DNA of 63,781 bases from Candidatus Coproplasma stercoripullorum (GCA_018712405.1 DVHB01000036.1:1-63781); one strand, 5' to 3'. Counted from the first letter of the stretch, positions 12,201 to 18,432 are shown. Made by a program: numbers and translations. The notes: generated from the sequence alone by a model not told the origin.

Positions 12201-15007
12201 CAGATAATAACGGCGAGCGCGGCGAACTGCTCACAGGTCAGCCTACAGACGCAGGCACCTACTGGGTAGTCGCAACTATTGAAGACACGGAAAATTATGT
12301 CGGCGGCGAAGGGTCGGCTCAGTTTACGATCACACCCGCGCAGGTGACGGCGCCAGTATTCAGCGGCGAAGACGTATCTTATGACGGGGAAGCGCACACC
12401 GCGTCGGTGAGCGGCGTAAACACCTCGCTCATGGATATCGATTCTGAAAGCACGCTCGTATACAGCGGCGGAAGCTGGATCATAACGGAGACTGACGCGG
12501 CCGAATATACGATAACCGTATCGCTTCTGGATACGCACAACTATGTATGGGCGGACGGCGAACAGATCGGCACTTCAAACGACATCGTATTCACCTGGAC
12601 GATATCGCAGGGAGAAAACGAGTGGACTGAAGAGCTTTCGATAGAGGGCTGGACTTACGGTCAGACGCCGGGCTCACCGTCGGCCGAGGCAAAATTCGGC
12701 GAAGTCGAGTTTACTTATTATGAGTATGAAGGCGGCGTTCGCGGCGACGAGATCACGCCCGACAGATTGACGCCTGCAGGCAGCTATCTTGTAGTCGCAA
12801 CCGTTGAAGGAAACAGTAATTTCGCCGGCCTTGAAACTGAACTTGAGTTTGTGGTCGAGAAGGCGGATTACGATATCTCGGGCATAACCTGGAGCAATAC
12901 CGCAGTTAAATACACAGGTCAGCCCCAGTCGCCTGTGGCCGGCAACCTGCCCGCAGGATTAGACGGGATCATGCTCGGCTATGAAGTAGGCAGCGCGACG
13001 AATGCGGGCACATACACCCTCACGGTAACGTTCTCAAATTCAAGCCCCAACTATAACGTTCCGGCAAGCACGACGGTTGAATTTGTTATCAGCAGGCTGG
13101 CGGTCAGCGCAGACTGGTGCGAAGACGACTTCACATATACTGGCTACGACCAGAGCGGCAGCGTTACGGCAACTTACACCGACGTGTTCGGCAACGAGCA
13201 TGAACTTGAAGTAACGCTTACCTCTGCAGATGAATTTATAAACGTCAATGCGTCCGGTTACACGTTCACGGCAACATTCATGGCCGGCGACGCGGCAAGC
13301 GTCAACTACCTGCTCGGAAACGCCACGGCGGTATTCCATATCCGTGCGGCGCAGGTAAGGTTAAACATCAATCCCGGCGGCGGCACATACGGCGGCGTGA
13401 TAACTCCCGCGACCGCCACGGTAGTGGGCGCTGAAGGCGTTGCTGTAAGCATAACTTACAGCGGCACCGCAAACGACGGCACCGTATACAGCAACAGCAC
13501 CGCCGTTCCCACGCAGGCAGGCAGTTACACCGTGCGTGCGACCATCTCCGATACCAACTATACGGTGGTGGGAGGGAATACCGCAGTCATGGTCATAGAA
13601 CGCGCAACAGTAGCAGTTCCGGACGCAGGCTCAAAGACATATACGGGCAATCCTCTCACGTCAGACCTTGCTTCAAATTCGCGCTACAGCGTTGAGCAGG
13701 GCGATGACTGGATAAATGTCGGCGAATATGAAGTAACGCTCACCCTCACCGATCCCTATAACTATCGTTGGGAGAATGGCGACGGCACGGCAACGGCTAT
13801 ATTCCGCATAACGCGCGCGGGCAACAGCGTTACCCCTCCCGAAGTGGAAGATGTATACGCCTACGGCGACGAGATAGTGCCCACCGGTTCGGTAGCGCTG
13901 CACGGCACCGTGTATTACGTTTTCTCGGCTGACGAAGATTTCTCCGAGTATTCCCTCACAGCTCCCACAGCAGTCGGCGTATATTACGTCCGCGCCATGG
14001 TGGATGCGACAGCCAACTATGAAGGCTGCGTATCCGAGGGCGTCCGTTTTGAAATAGTGAGCGCTGTGGTGGCAGTCCCCGAACTTGACTTCACAAGCTC
14101 GGTATTCGACGGCAGTGAACAGTTCAATGCCATAAGCGGCGCCGATACCGCAATAATGGACATAACTGCCGACTGCGAAATCGTCACGGACGGCGTAATG
14201 GGCCTCTCGGCTACCAATGCGGGGACATACACCGTAACGTTCACTTTAAAGGACGGCATAAGCTATGCGTTCTCAACGGGCGAAAGGGAGGTAACGCTCA
14301 CCTGGAGCATCTCGCGCATGGCGCTTGAAAAGCCCGCCGCAGACGACAGCTACTTCATGGAAAACGGCGATCCTCTCACATATATGCCCGAGGGCTTTGA
14401 CGAGGAACTTATGAACATCGTCGGCAACGTGCAGGATGCTGCCGGAGAATACATCGTCTCCGTAACTCTCGCCGATCCCGATAACTATGTCTGGGCAGAC
14501 GGCACTACAGATCCCGTGCTCTTCACGTTCACGGTGGATGTAAACTACTTGTGGCTTATAATCCTGCTCTCCGTATTGCTCATCCTGGCGATAATAGCGC
14601 TCGTTGTGCTTGCGGTGTTGCTTGCAAAGCGGCGCAACAATAAGTCGGACGACGACCCTGAGGGCGGCACTCCCGCAAACGACGGCGCATACGGCTTTGC
14701 GCTCCTGGCGGCATCTCCTCTAATAACGTCGACAGCACAGATATGGATATGCGTCGGGCTGGGGATTGCGCTGGCAGTAGTTATAGCCATAGATATCGTT
14801 CTTGCGGTCAAATTAAAAAAGGCCGCAGCGTTCGAAGGCAATGCGGAGGCTGCAGCGGCGGGTGATGCGGAAGGTGCCGAAGAAGGCAATGCCGGGGTTA
14901 CAGCCGGTGACAATGCCGAAGGTGCTGAAGCAGGCGTTGAAGCCGCGGAGGAAGGCAGTGCGGAGGCTGCAGAAGAAAGCGGCAATAAAGGCGCCGATTC
15001 GCAGTAA
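293..15007 (+). CDS. Giant MBG-repeat surface protein
   Basis: A 4,904-residue predicted cell-surface protein. Residues 1-36 look like a signal peptide (charged MLRSKK start, hydrophobic core, likely cleavage after EANA). The body is a chain of roughly fifty beta-sandwich modules of 70-95 residues with signatures of the MBG family: YxG..Q early in a module, TYG or GWTYG, and NAGTY or DAGTY before the last strand. Hydrophobic segments at about 4751-4777 and 4817-4841 are followed by an Ala/Gly/Glu-rich acidic tail; there is no LPXTG signal, so anchoring is probably by the membrane segments. The start is fixed by GGAGG 8 bp upstream. The gene stands alone between a leader hairpin and a strong terminator. 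Adhesion or a stalk-like role is inferred from the family; no catalytic domain is visible. Residues from about 3,075 to 4,675 form two copies of one large super-repeat. Confidence 0.9.
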   Translation: MLRSKKWLIGILAAILLICAALSLAFLPGPATEANAEPNSLAADFDDDYQLAESGDYKKAYVDGEYLVFTTDMQWSAVAENLVVTYYDESGSPSVIAYDSSGVNGYTFTGNTYVDNGTSVTVTVAYNGLQTTVDLGTLYDRAVVGITVSAGTQSRNIPSSYSGNVNDLASEIKSYFPDFSLTATYNNGEEEEHTSSLSSYFTFSGDLYIANDSNDNEKEIEVTYIGSDASQSVNAELSAAFNANVDASEILGGSFSGEIAADQYALQPVDLGGLYINIIYSSSLRSKRVEFANAPAGRYTVQYFTGEYDESEGEENNYGLTEQAGEYAACLTRDTTYIKVTYTESGQNFSSFIEIDKDVELQSMPQPVFDNTSGTYGDDDSLSKTMSGFVSDGMKITYTAVDAENSATSYGSTGLTINDNQDGTVSIVANAAGVYTITVELTDGNYQWATGNAEIGGTDNRFLTYTWRVNKAAAANVTVDIDDWTYGETASDPSASVSDDSTTTFEYYYYGTPNGGVETDREDATTTRPGAAGSYYVYATIISSRNYLSGSSEPAQFTISRATVTPPVIESKTYNGGTQTSGLSETDDYTVISDVGGTNADEYSVTLELKDSDNYKWSDQNDGVAQTTVKWQITARQLSMPGFVSGSQMYADRDLTFTIADYDANYKDQFGDAYGIVISGVTGTNGASATINGSTVTAKDVAVYTVTISLNNAGGVTNYAWAEGVTANEDGTVTLTFEIITGENSLEFTISGWTYGETANSPDVVDLEFGNPDDIKYTYFYKPFGSEDSWQNLGSNQEFNAGEYYVVGKIGATDNYGAAEYGGEDVTGFTVARRGVDRPEISGEYVYNGGEQTVELSDNSGTYYSVTENGTQTNAGTYQVTVTLNDNYKWSDETSTAAGINRTCTLEWTINAKELSAPVLGEPSSGSYTDQNITAAITNWAGFEDEEGDGVGIAVSVSGLVNDNAVATVPVFGNGTITVVNAGTYTVTVRLNNADDVTNYAWANGVDSDSDGVVILKFAIAQADNSVSVDLSALDGLTYGEEFNAENIEITAGFGGSKAEITYYYKAFYPEESSYVEVDSPKNAGDYYVVVNISGTSDYKGTDCGSAETTHFVIAKQLVDVPTLSGGTDSAHPGRYFQYQANTPQAPGVVVVELDGSLYERSINGGADSINRGNYWLTVTLKDFNNYEWSDSGLDTDDSGDLKDHIEEGVIHMWYRITAIRYSADVNIEGWVYGGYDSAQNSPELDLSNTGLSESDLADVQSAYAQATFIYLSVGEDGTLTEIDGRPAEAGSYVARITIAETGNCEQMTFTSDPFEIEEAELAVEYSVYGNGSSVAYNAQDNAAFTITSVTAKTDDGTTCGETSLDAGQYTVEYSTTGTDGWQTGIPEVRKADTYTYYFRITGVANHEDYSGSFTVTITQAEVEVIWNAPGTITYNGSDQLLDDENHDPVVTASVNLLGDDGQNISLAVSVQGGGEFKNANAEGEYYTLEASFGSNVSDDILGNYELTAYTNIYTIERLAVTIVAEGGTSVYGEDPNPQWDYADGSAPFVDDGISVSVGTDASDTADVGESYRTYITGIVPADDGALTQEELEELLKNYTINGTAGESFEGYTADDENSYGGAWIITARPISVAITTHDGYEYSGENQYVGVAADAAQGYAPLTGDYAPQFNVAYTFGGSASDEVIHAGSYNYSITVNSNYQIVSVTGTEGTLSDNTVTGSFDIAPHTITSGELNWDGTTFTYNGENQAPSESPLQLASFTGKGDDGTIRLVTTPDRDFINAGAYTFTATALVEGDYAASDYKLPKTLTHGYTMQHRTVEITIGSVGGDGSVEYGDELPAFSWNYSGNSTDDPDAQFVTTDGDPAEFYTLSANVATEVIDGVTYITGSQNDYAITATVVEDYADILANYSVDINNGTLSVSARRISVTINPVDSVYGDADDIAETLAALSATVSEDTPLYTGDTQGEVFSLSANIDTNTSVGNYPIVLTNKMEGCYVIIYEVSNRLYEVTPASIEVNVTPSDNLIYTGINQFSDAFDATANTADAEDDKTVTWQFSTDDRTYSDSVELKNADTYTVYYKVSDPDGNHNDASGSFTVTIGKATLNVTVTGSTTYGENAPSDANYEIGVGENELQGTDRVQSIGLVAGETFIINHEYSVGDDAGTYLLTITDNTDGEYLANYTITYTQGTEDGGEYSGSLLTVNQREITLQIADIDVDYGDEPGTLSLALTGGSFYNGHSESNFLGYLSVNSESDGTGSVITPSNELARGTYYIIGNDDNTGIAANYAITFIGETYDDYGLYQVAVTTISIVVTPPDPVYTGEEKPVVATTATPNVSFEYSYEKWDAETEAWIGLGENVVPTDVGTYRVTIESKNDNYSVNASQSVNTFYITPAKITNVSVSAYGGQYGTEYDGETHRVATEYSATTVNNQEITWTFSLDGTNYYGIDDENVLLKDVLRGEDGNYTYYTVHYRVTAPNHGDITGTFNVTIIPHTITIDWAEEDFTYNGTQQTVTATYDSFEADDIALEVSPVVDDSDFATFVNVGNYTFRVSFADGDGGSSNYELPLVATNSYTMKAAYVEVALQIPSQVYTGETFNTLVGEKGADYTVSGDMYSQGGTPDDLGIVITINGTAGATNVGSYDVTASWDNDNYSVTFADSTFNGAFVITAAGITQVSVSDKVFEYSGASRFDEAVADISASTVDGTDATWIYSLTDGSETGEGYNESLVLRNVLRDGDDAVIAYTVYYKITADNHADYYGQFEVTINPAEVSVVWCDDDFTYTGSDQSGSVTAYYVAAHDGNVEVTLDTALTNGGEFTDVNGGADYSFTATFAGDELDNNYSLASATADFHMQKAELVWDTEFTWADTGNESYAWIYGDADLMGNRTSPVAELANNGNFTITEGEEQYGITVEYFTDEDCLVPFGDEFSSATNAGVYYARVTVPATDNYGYGADLTEDLVVIYSFEVEQKAVSLAWSPNSEVFDGSLKTSTLNYQSFMQIGEPSGTGPDSSTVDFTFTNNAGEHTATMSATSVGTYGVTVTLDDENGANYKWSIYDNDDDESNDGIRSFFVSWSITSEENGWEVTLSITEWTYGEYDDGINYPEADAVYGEVEFYFTAAGASEPAEGNYNNLTHVIPQNAGTYWVVAVVEGTTDYGSLWATEQFTIHQATVEAPVMPAGGWNYTGDALSVTLGIDNGLDLSIMAISSMSDGLSASADGQSRTFSAVNAGSYDIGISLTNSNYTWAGDVTADENGVVFLTWTITGAVNSWTEELSIVGWTYGQAPSAPAAASMYGEVVFTYYQFVDGEYVAVEAPGYLTNAGTYYVTAKVDASADGNYGALAETGYYEFDILKADYSQSDIEAIIWSNTVVEYTGQPQSPIAVNLPAGLDGITLGYEVEERTDAGTYTLKVTFSTSSPNYNVPSDGTVEFEITAKVVEVDWCEDNFTYNGENQSGYVAATYTDINGDEQPLEISVSGGEFIYVNEDGYTFTAAMPEGVTNYVLPEDASAVFHILPAEVTVTIGNQSATYTGSDLSGELDDSMYDVTAGKVYNDDLEITLYITSGEAVAAGPYTIGGTSANANYSVTFIPGVFMVEGLGIEVEITPGGGTFGGEITEATAEVVGGTPDGVTLAITYTGRANDGTEYVNSESAPTQAGTYTVRVTVGGNTNYYISGIDVATMIIARAYVQLPDIDSKPYNGSAQTADIADNALYTFEQGDDWIDAGSYEIVFTLTDSNNYRWESASGDTATAIFQITRAEISVTAPVVPSSGQQYTYGDTVSPSGSTVLSGGQTVTFAQPYYVYSADPNSGYTAAVPTEVGVYYVRAAVAATDNYSGATSGYVMFEIVRAEVELPKLEYETSVYDGTEQTNLLSGYISSAMAIDIGSLTATTVESGLELRATVVGVYEITITLNDSHNYVWAGGEDTLTLTWEITQATENAVTVTVTGGGTVYGNALEVVVGAAFGEDAATLAWYADNNGERGELLTGQPTDAGTYWVVATIEDTENYVGGEGSAQFTITPAQVTAPVFSGEDVSYDGEAHTASVSGVNTSLMDIDSESTLVYSGGSWIITETDAAEYTITVSLLDTHNYVWADGEQIGTSNDIVFTWTISQGENEWTEELSIEGWTYGQTPGSPSAEAKFGEVEFTYYEYEGGVRGDEITPDRLTPAGSYLVVATVEGNSNFAGLETELEFVVEKADYDISGITWSNTAVKYTGQPQSPVAGNLPAGLDGIMLGYEVGSATNAGTYTLTVTFSNSSPNYNVPASTTVEFVISRLAVSADWCEDDFTYTGYDQSGSVTATYTDVFGNEHELEVTLTSADEFINVNASGYTFTATFMAGDAASVNYLLGNATAVFHIRAAQVRLNINPGGGTYGGVITPATATVVGAEGVAVSITYSGTANDGTVYSNSTAVPTQAGSYTVRATISDTNYTVVGGNTAVMVIERATVAVPDAGSKTYTGNPLTSDLASNSRYSVEQGDDWINVGEYEVTLTLTDPYNYRWENGDGTATAIFRITRAGNSVTPPEVEDVYAYGDEIVPTGSVALHGTVYYVFSADEDFSEYSLTAPTAVGVYYVRAMVDATANYEGCVSEGVRFEIVSAVVAVPELDFTSSVFDGSEQFNAISGADTAIMDITADCEIVTDGVMGLSATNAGTYTVTFTLKDGISYAFSTGEREVTLTWSISRMALEKPAADDSYFMENGDPLTYMPEGFDEELMNIVGNVQDAAGEYIVSVTLADPDNYVWADGTTDPVLFTFTVDVNYLWLIILLSVLLILAIIALVVLAVLLAKRRNNKSDDDPEGGTPANDGAYGFALLAASPLITSTAQIWICVGLGIALAVVIAIDIVLAVKLKKAAAFEGNAEAAAAGDAEGAEEGNAGVTAGDNAEGAEAGVEAAEEGSAEAAEESGNKGADSQ
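9522..12081 (+). repeat. Super-repeat copy 1 inside the giant gene
   Basis: A block of about 850 codons whose module order and local sequence recur in the following block. Anchors: GWTYGQ codon at 10112 versus 12647 (2,535 bp apart) and EQGDDW codon at 11423 versus 13694 (2,271 bp apart). Copy 1 contains one extra module of 88 codons (264 bp, around 10.8-11.1 kb), which accounts exactly for the difference in offset. Confidence 0.75.
12082..14316 (+). repeat. Super-repeat copy 2 inside the giant gene
   Basis: Second copy of the block described for 9522-12081, shorter by one 88-codon module. Shared landmarks in order: WTEELSI, GWTYGQ, YTGQPQSP, NLPAGLDGI, SSPNYNVP, DWCED, GGGT.GG, TQAG.YTVR, EQGDDWI, YRWE. 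The protein copies have diverged, so the duplication is old rather than an assembly echo. Confidence 0.75.
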
Positions 15008-15073
15008 AAGGCATTTGCAGGCAAATAAAAAATAAGGTTTAATCCTTTACAATACCTTATAAACCCGATAAAA

Positions 15074-15112
15074 GCAACGGGCTGCCGTGAAAGCGGCAGC
15101 CCGTTGCTTTTT
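15074..15112 (+). terminator. Rho-independent terminator of the giant gene
   Basis: Perfect 14-bp stem: GCAACGGGCTGCCG (15074-15087) and its complement (15094-15107), six-base loop, then TTTTT. It lies 67 bp after the stop codon. Confidence 0.93.
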
Positions 15113-15175
15113 CATGCTTAGATTGTGCGGTTTGCGGTAATTTAACGGCAACAGAAAATGTATGTGTTTTCTGTA

Positions 15176-15204
15176 TTGATAATTTGTAACAGTTGTGGTG
15201 TAAT
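15176..15204 (+). promoter_or_regulatory. Promoter of the decayed LytTR locus
   Basis: TTGATA (15176-15181), 17-bp spacer, TGTAAT (15199-15204), about 105 bp before the response-regulator start. An inverted repeat ACAGAAAA/TTTTCTGT (15151-15174) lies just upstream and overlaps nothing else. Seen by pattern only. Confidence 0.45.
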
Positions 15205-15309
15205 GTCAAAAACGGCAGTTTTTTGTCGAGACGTACGCCGTGAGCATCCCTTTGTTTCGGGTAATTTTTCCGTGGGGCAGTTTATATGGCGGAGGACTAA
15301 CGGAGAAAA

Positions 15310-15756
15310 ATGGTTAAAGTTGTTATCGTTGAAGACAATCAGAGCGATGAGGACCAACTGAGGGATCACCTTTCGCGCTACGAGCGCGAAAACGGCGAAA
15401 GCTTTTTCATTACCGCCTATAAGAGCGCATTGGATTTTCTTTCGGCATATAAGGGCGACGCCGACATGATCTTTATGGATATAGAGTTGCCCGATATAAA
15501 CGGCATGGACGCGGCGCACAGACTGATATACCACACAGACGAGGGCGACTTCGAGGTGACGGGTGTGCTCTCCAAAGTAGAGGAAAAACTCATTCCGTTC
15601 GGTTTTTTCCGTTGCAATTATTGTTATCTCGTCAATATGAACAGGGTAGAGTCGGTCGATAAAGACAGCGTTATGGCAGGGGGGGATAGCCTTCAGATAA
15701 GCCGCTCCCGCAAAAAGGACTTTTTAAAGGCGCTTGCCGATTATTACGGGGGCTGA
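15310..15756 (+). CDS. LytTR response regulator with internal deletion
   Basis: 148 residues, where intact relatives such as the one at 34849 have about 240. Residues 1-68 are the first half of a receiver domain (acidic VEDN at 8-10, phosphoacceptor D57 in FMDIELP). At residue 69 the sequence jumps into the LytTR DNA-binding domain: AHRL.YH matches residues 154-160 of the intact paralogue, an in-frame loss of about 85 codons. The lost part holds the receiver's conserved Thr/Ser and Lys, so normal phosphorylation switching is unlikely. The LytTR half keeps TGVL, FFRCNYCYLVN and LQISRSRK. Start supported by GGAG 5 bp upstream. The reading frame is open, so a shortened, perhaps constitutive product is possible; I favour decay because both downstream genes are also damaged. 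Confidence 0.85.
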   Translation: MVKVVIVEDNQSDEDQLRDHLSRYERENGESFFITAYKSALDFLSAYKGDADMIFMDIELPDINGMDAAHRLIYHTDEGDFEVTGVLSKVEEKLIPFGFFRCNYCYLVNMNRVESVDKDSVMAGGDSLQISRSRKKDFLKALADYYGG

Positions 15757-15757
15757 T

Positions 15758-16445
15758 ATGACGCTTTTCAATTTCCTTACGGAAAAAATGTTTATATTCG
15801 ATATGCTGATAATCGCAGTTGCGCTGTGCGTGCGTTTCCCCGCCGTAGATTGTTCTGGCTGCGTTTTATAATCTCCGTGCCTGCGTGTGTCGCACTCTCG
15901 TATTTTCTGCCCCGCTGGATAACGATAGGCGGGGCGATAGGCAATATCATATGGTTTGCGGTCGACTTTGCGCTTATCGCCGCAGTCATAGCAATATGCC
16001 TCAGTCTCAGGCTGTGGAAAGTGTTTTTTGTCGCGTCGAGCTGCTATTTTATCCAGCATGGCGCCTTCTGTCTTGACAGGGTGATACGAGGGGCATTACC
16101 GATCAATGTAGGCAACTATTTCGTGCATTACGGATTTATCGCCCTCTTTCTCTTGGCGGTATGGCTTATATACTGGCGCAAGGTCACGTCGGAGTCGCTC
16201 GATTCGGTAAACTGGCTCGACGCCGTGGTGCTCATGTTCATTGCGCTCGCAGTGTGCATAGGCGTATCCTCGTTTTCGGACGACATCGAAGGGGACAGAG
16301 GCAGCGGCTAATTGCGCGCAAGTACGGCGGCGAAGTATCTTTCGTGCAGGAGGGCGACATATTCAACGTCAATGCCGTCTTCCCCTGCAGGGGACAGTCT
16401 GCCGGGCAGCCGGCCGAGAGCGCTTCGGCGGCGGAAAATGTCTGA
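15758..16445 (+). pseudogene. Remnant of a GHKL sensor histidine kinase
   Basis: Begins one base after the regulator stop, as expected for the partner kinase. The membrane half is recognisable in two frames: MTLFNFLTEK... up to LCVRFP, then a one-base loss near 15836-15842, then RRRLFWLRFI and several membrane segments, resembling the N-terminus of the intact kinase at 35561 (RSRMFWLKLF). After SSFSDDIEGDR at about 16300 it jumps, again out of frame, into the last 30 residues of the ATPase domain (RLIARKYGG, compare RMIVNKYGG in the paralogue). The histidine region and most of the ATPase domain, about 220 codons, are gone. It cannot make a working kinase. Sequencing error could explain the small frameshift but not the missing domain. 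Confidence 0.85.
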
Positions 16446-16474
16446 AACAATTGATAATATGATTGATTTATTAA

Positions 16475-16500
16475 GGCGGGCATTTTGCCCGCCTTTTTTT
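16475..16500 (+). terminator. Rho-independent terminator
   Basis: GGCGGGC (16475-16481) and GCCCGCC (16487-16493) with a five-base loop, followed by seven T. It ends the two-component remnant, 30 bp after its stop codon. Confidence 0.92.
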
Positions 16501-16726
16501 GCGTTTGCTCCTGAATCCCCCGTGCCTGCGGACTTTTTTAAGTCTTAAAACCGTGTAGGAATAAAATTCAGCCGCTTATGATTGTCGATATTGCGTTTTT
16601 TGTGTTTGTTTATAAAATTTAATGTGATAAAACAACACTGACGCGGCTCTAAAAGATTGGAAGTAACAGCATGCGCGTATTGCGCACAAAAATAAAGCTG
16701 ACAAAATATCTTAAGGAGGACAACAT

Positions 16727-18060
16727 ATGGCTAACAAGAGAAAGAGCAGAAGCGGCGCGGTTATGGGTATAGCGGTACTCATCGTGCTTTTGCTCGTTCT
16801 GAACGTTGCGGCTTCGCGGATGTCTGCCACCATTGCCATGGGCATAGGCAGGTTCACCAGCGATGCGCTCAACGAGGACACCGATTACACCGTAGAGAGC
16901 AACTATCTCGACGGGTTTGAGGCAAGCGTCGATATTATGAGCGAGGGCACCGTCCTGCTCAAAAACGACGTCATCGGCGGCGGGGAGGATAGCGATTCGC
17001 TCCGCTCGCAGCTTGAGGTGCCCTATAACCTCACATACGACTTTGAGGCAGGCACATTCTCTTTCACTGCGGTGGAAAACGCCGCTTATTACCGCGTATA
17101 TTTCTATAACGTTACAGAACCTTCGGAAGACCTCGGAAATACCGGTTATTTCCAGTCTGAAACGAAGGAGGTGGAACAGGAAAATCCTGACGGCACGACG
17201 AGCACTGTTACTGAGACCGAGTACCTCACCGATGAAAACGGCGACTATCTGTTGCAGCCGCTCGAAACCATACTTTCCCTCACGCCTACATACAGCAAGC
17301 GTTTTAACGCCCAGTACACCGATGAGAACGGCGACAGGCAGACTTACGAGGCCGGCGACACGGTAACTTTCGAGCTGCCCAACTCCAATATCGGCGGCGG
17401 CGAATACATAGTCGGTATAAGGGCGGGCGGCCCCATAGCTCTGTACACTATGTCCGATTATCTCGTTGACGAAGAGCCCACGACGCTTATTCTGCATAAC
17501 GTCGATCCTGAAATTTCCACCAGCACTGCGATGGACGGATTCTCTACTACTTTCTCGCAGTACGGCACTACCGAAACTACGGGCGGAATGGGAGGAACCA
17601 GCAATTCGATCGATACGAGCAACGTGGTGCTTGAAAATGACGGCATGATGTTTGAAATAGATAACGCCGATACATACTGCAGTGCAAACCCCGATACACA
17701 GCTCATATACTATATTACCGAAACCGAGGACGGCACCGAGTCCGACGCTGTCACCTTCTCTTATGAGAACATCAAAATGACCCGAAACGACAGCAACACT
17801 TTCTGCGGCTGGATAGAGGTGGAGCAGGGAACTGACGTTACCGAGGGCACCGCGAGCGTAAATAACTACATTACTCGCACTCCGGTCCCACCATGGAATA
17901 TCAGACGACGGGTTGGTTCTGGATTTCGGGACTCACCGAGGGGCAGACGTACTATCTGCACATTTATGTACCCGGTGACGACGGCGCAACGAGCTATGAC
18001 TCCGAGTATGTGACGGTAGAGTTTGTATACAGTGTGTTCACCGATTTTGAAGCGGTCTGA
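16727..18060 (+). pseudogene. Chimeric, frameshifted GH3-type membrane protein remnant
   Basis: Good ribosome binding site (AAGGAGG) before ATG 16727. Residues 1-81 match the opening of the reversed-order GH3 enzyme at 40524: membrane segment, then DTDY, then EGTVLLKND, the hallmark start of a GH3 C-terminal domain. Directly after that (about 16970) the expected NALPL and the rest of the enzyme are missing, and the frame continues as an unrelated extracellular protein with fibronectin-like strands (AAYYRVYFYNVTEP) rich in Thr, Glu and Asp. Near 17875 one base is lost: the open frame ends at 18013, while the phase-shifted frame continues naturally (TMEYQTTGWFWISGLTEGQ) to TGA at 18060. No catalytic aspartate remains. 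Most likely a deletion fusion of two neighbouring genes followed by a frameshift. The second protein's function is unknown. Confidence 0.75.
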
Positions 18061-18178
18061 TCTCCCGATCGCAACCAGGCGTTATTCTGACTGCACATGG
18101 TTTCTCGCTGATGAGAAGCTGCGTTAAAAACTTTGCGTCAGATGATGCCTGATTGATCGCATAGCGAAAACGACTCAT
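18038..18178 (-). CDS. Candidate small protein, 46 residues
   Basis: Starts MSRFRYAINQASSDAK. Ribosome binding site AAAGGAGGG lies 7 bp before ATG (18176-18178), better than many real genes here. The codons are less G/C-ended than in the neighbours. Its end overlaps the last 23 bp of the chimeric pseudogene on the opposite strand. I do not recognise it. A GC-rich hairpin (18198-18227) sits just upstream. It could be a genuine small gene, or a leftover of foreign DNA that came in when the locus decayed. Confidence 0.35.
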   Translation of the reverse strand: MSRFRYAINQASSDAKFLTQLLISEKPCAVRITPGCDREIRPLQNR

Positions 18179-18197
18179 TTCTTTTCCCTCCTTTTCA

Positions 18198-18227
18198 GCG
18201 GCCGGGCGCAGATTTGTGCCCGGCCGC
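18198..18227. repeat. GC-rich hairpin
   Basis: GCGGCCGGGC (18198-18207) pairs perfectly with GCCCGGCCGC (18218-18227). On the plus strand it is followed by AAAATTTTG, a poor T-run; on the minus strand it sits directly before the ribosome binding site of the 46-residue frame. It may act as a weak terminator of the pseudogene or as a leader stem. Confidence 0.5.
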
Positions 18228-18282
18228 AAAATTTTGAAATCGAAATCGATGAAATGCGTCGGTTTCGCCGGGAGGTTTAATC

Positions 18283-18351
18283 ATGCATATTTTATATGTA
18301 TATCATATCTATTTGTTATTTTACAAATGTGTTTTATGTGCTAATATATAG
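18283..18351 (+). CDS. Candidate hydrophobic peptide, 22 residues
   Basis: ATG at 18283 follows GGGAGG with a 6-7 bp spacer; the product begins MHILYVYHIYLLFYK, strongly hydrophobic, and stops at TAG 18349-18351, about 80 bp before the pyrophosphatase start. It could be a leader peptide or a small membrane peptide. Length is too short for confidence from sequence alone. Confidence 0.25.
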   Translation: MHILYVYHIYLLFYKCVLCANI

Positions 18352-18432
18352 GTATGATATATTACATTCTCTACGGATTTTGCCCTCGTTTTGCGGGTAT
18401 ATTCGGCAGAGGGGGAACTTACGGAGGTACAA

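Noticed and set aside
293-15007. Periodic repeats that might be taken for a CRISPR array or satellite DNA
   Set aside because: The period is protein-level (70-95 codons), copies diverge at the DNA level, and one frame stays open through all of them.
16161-16445. 94-residue frame as a separate gene
   Set aside because: Only its last 40 residues make sense, as the end of the kinase ATPase domain; the first part is an out-of-frame reading of the kinase membrane region.
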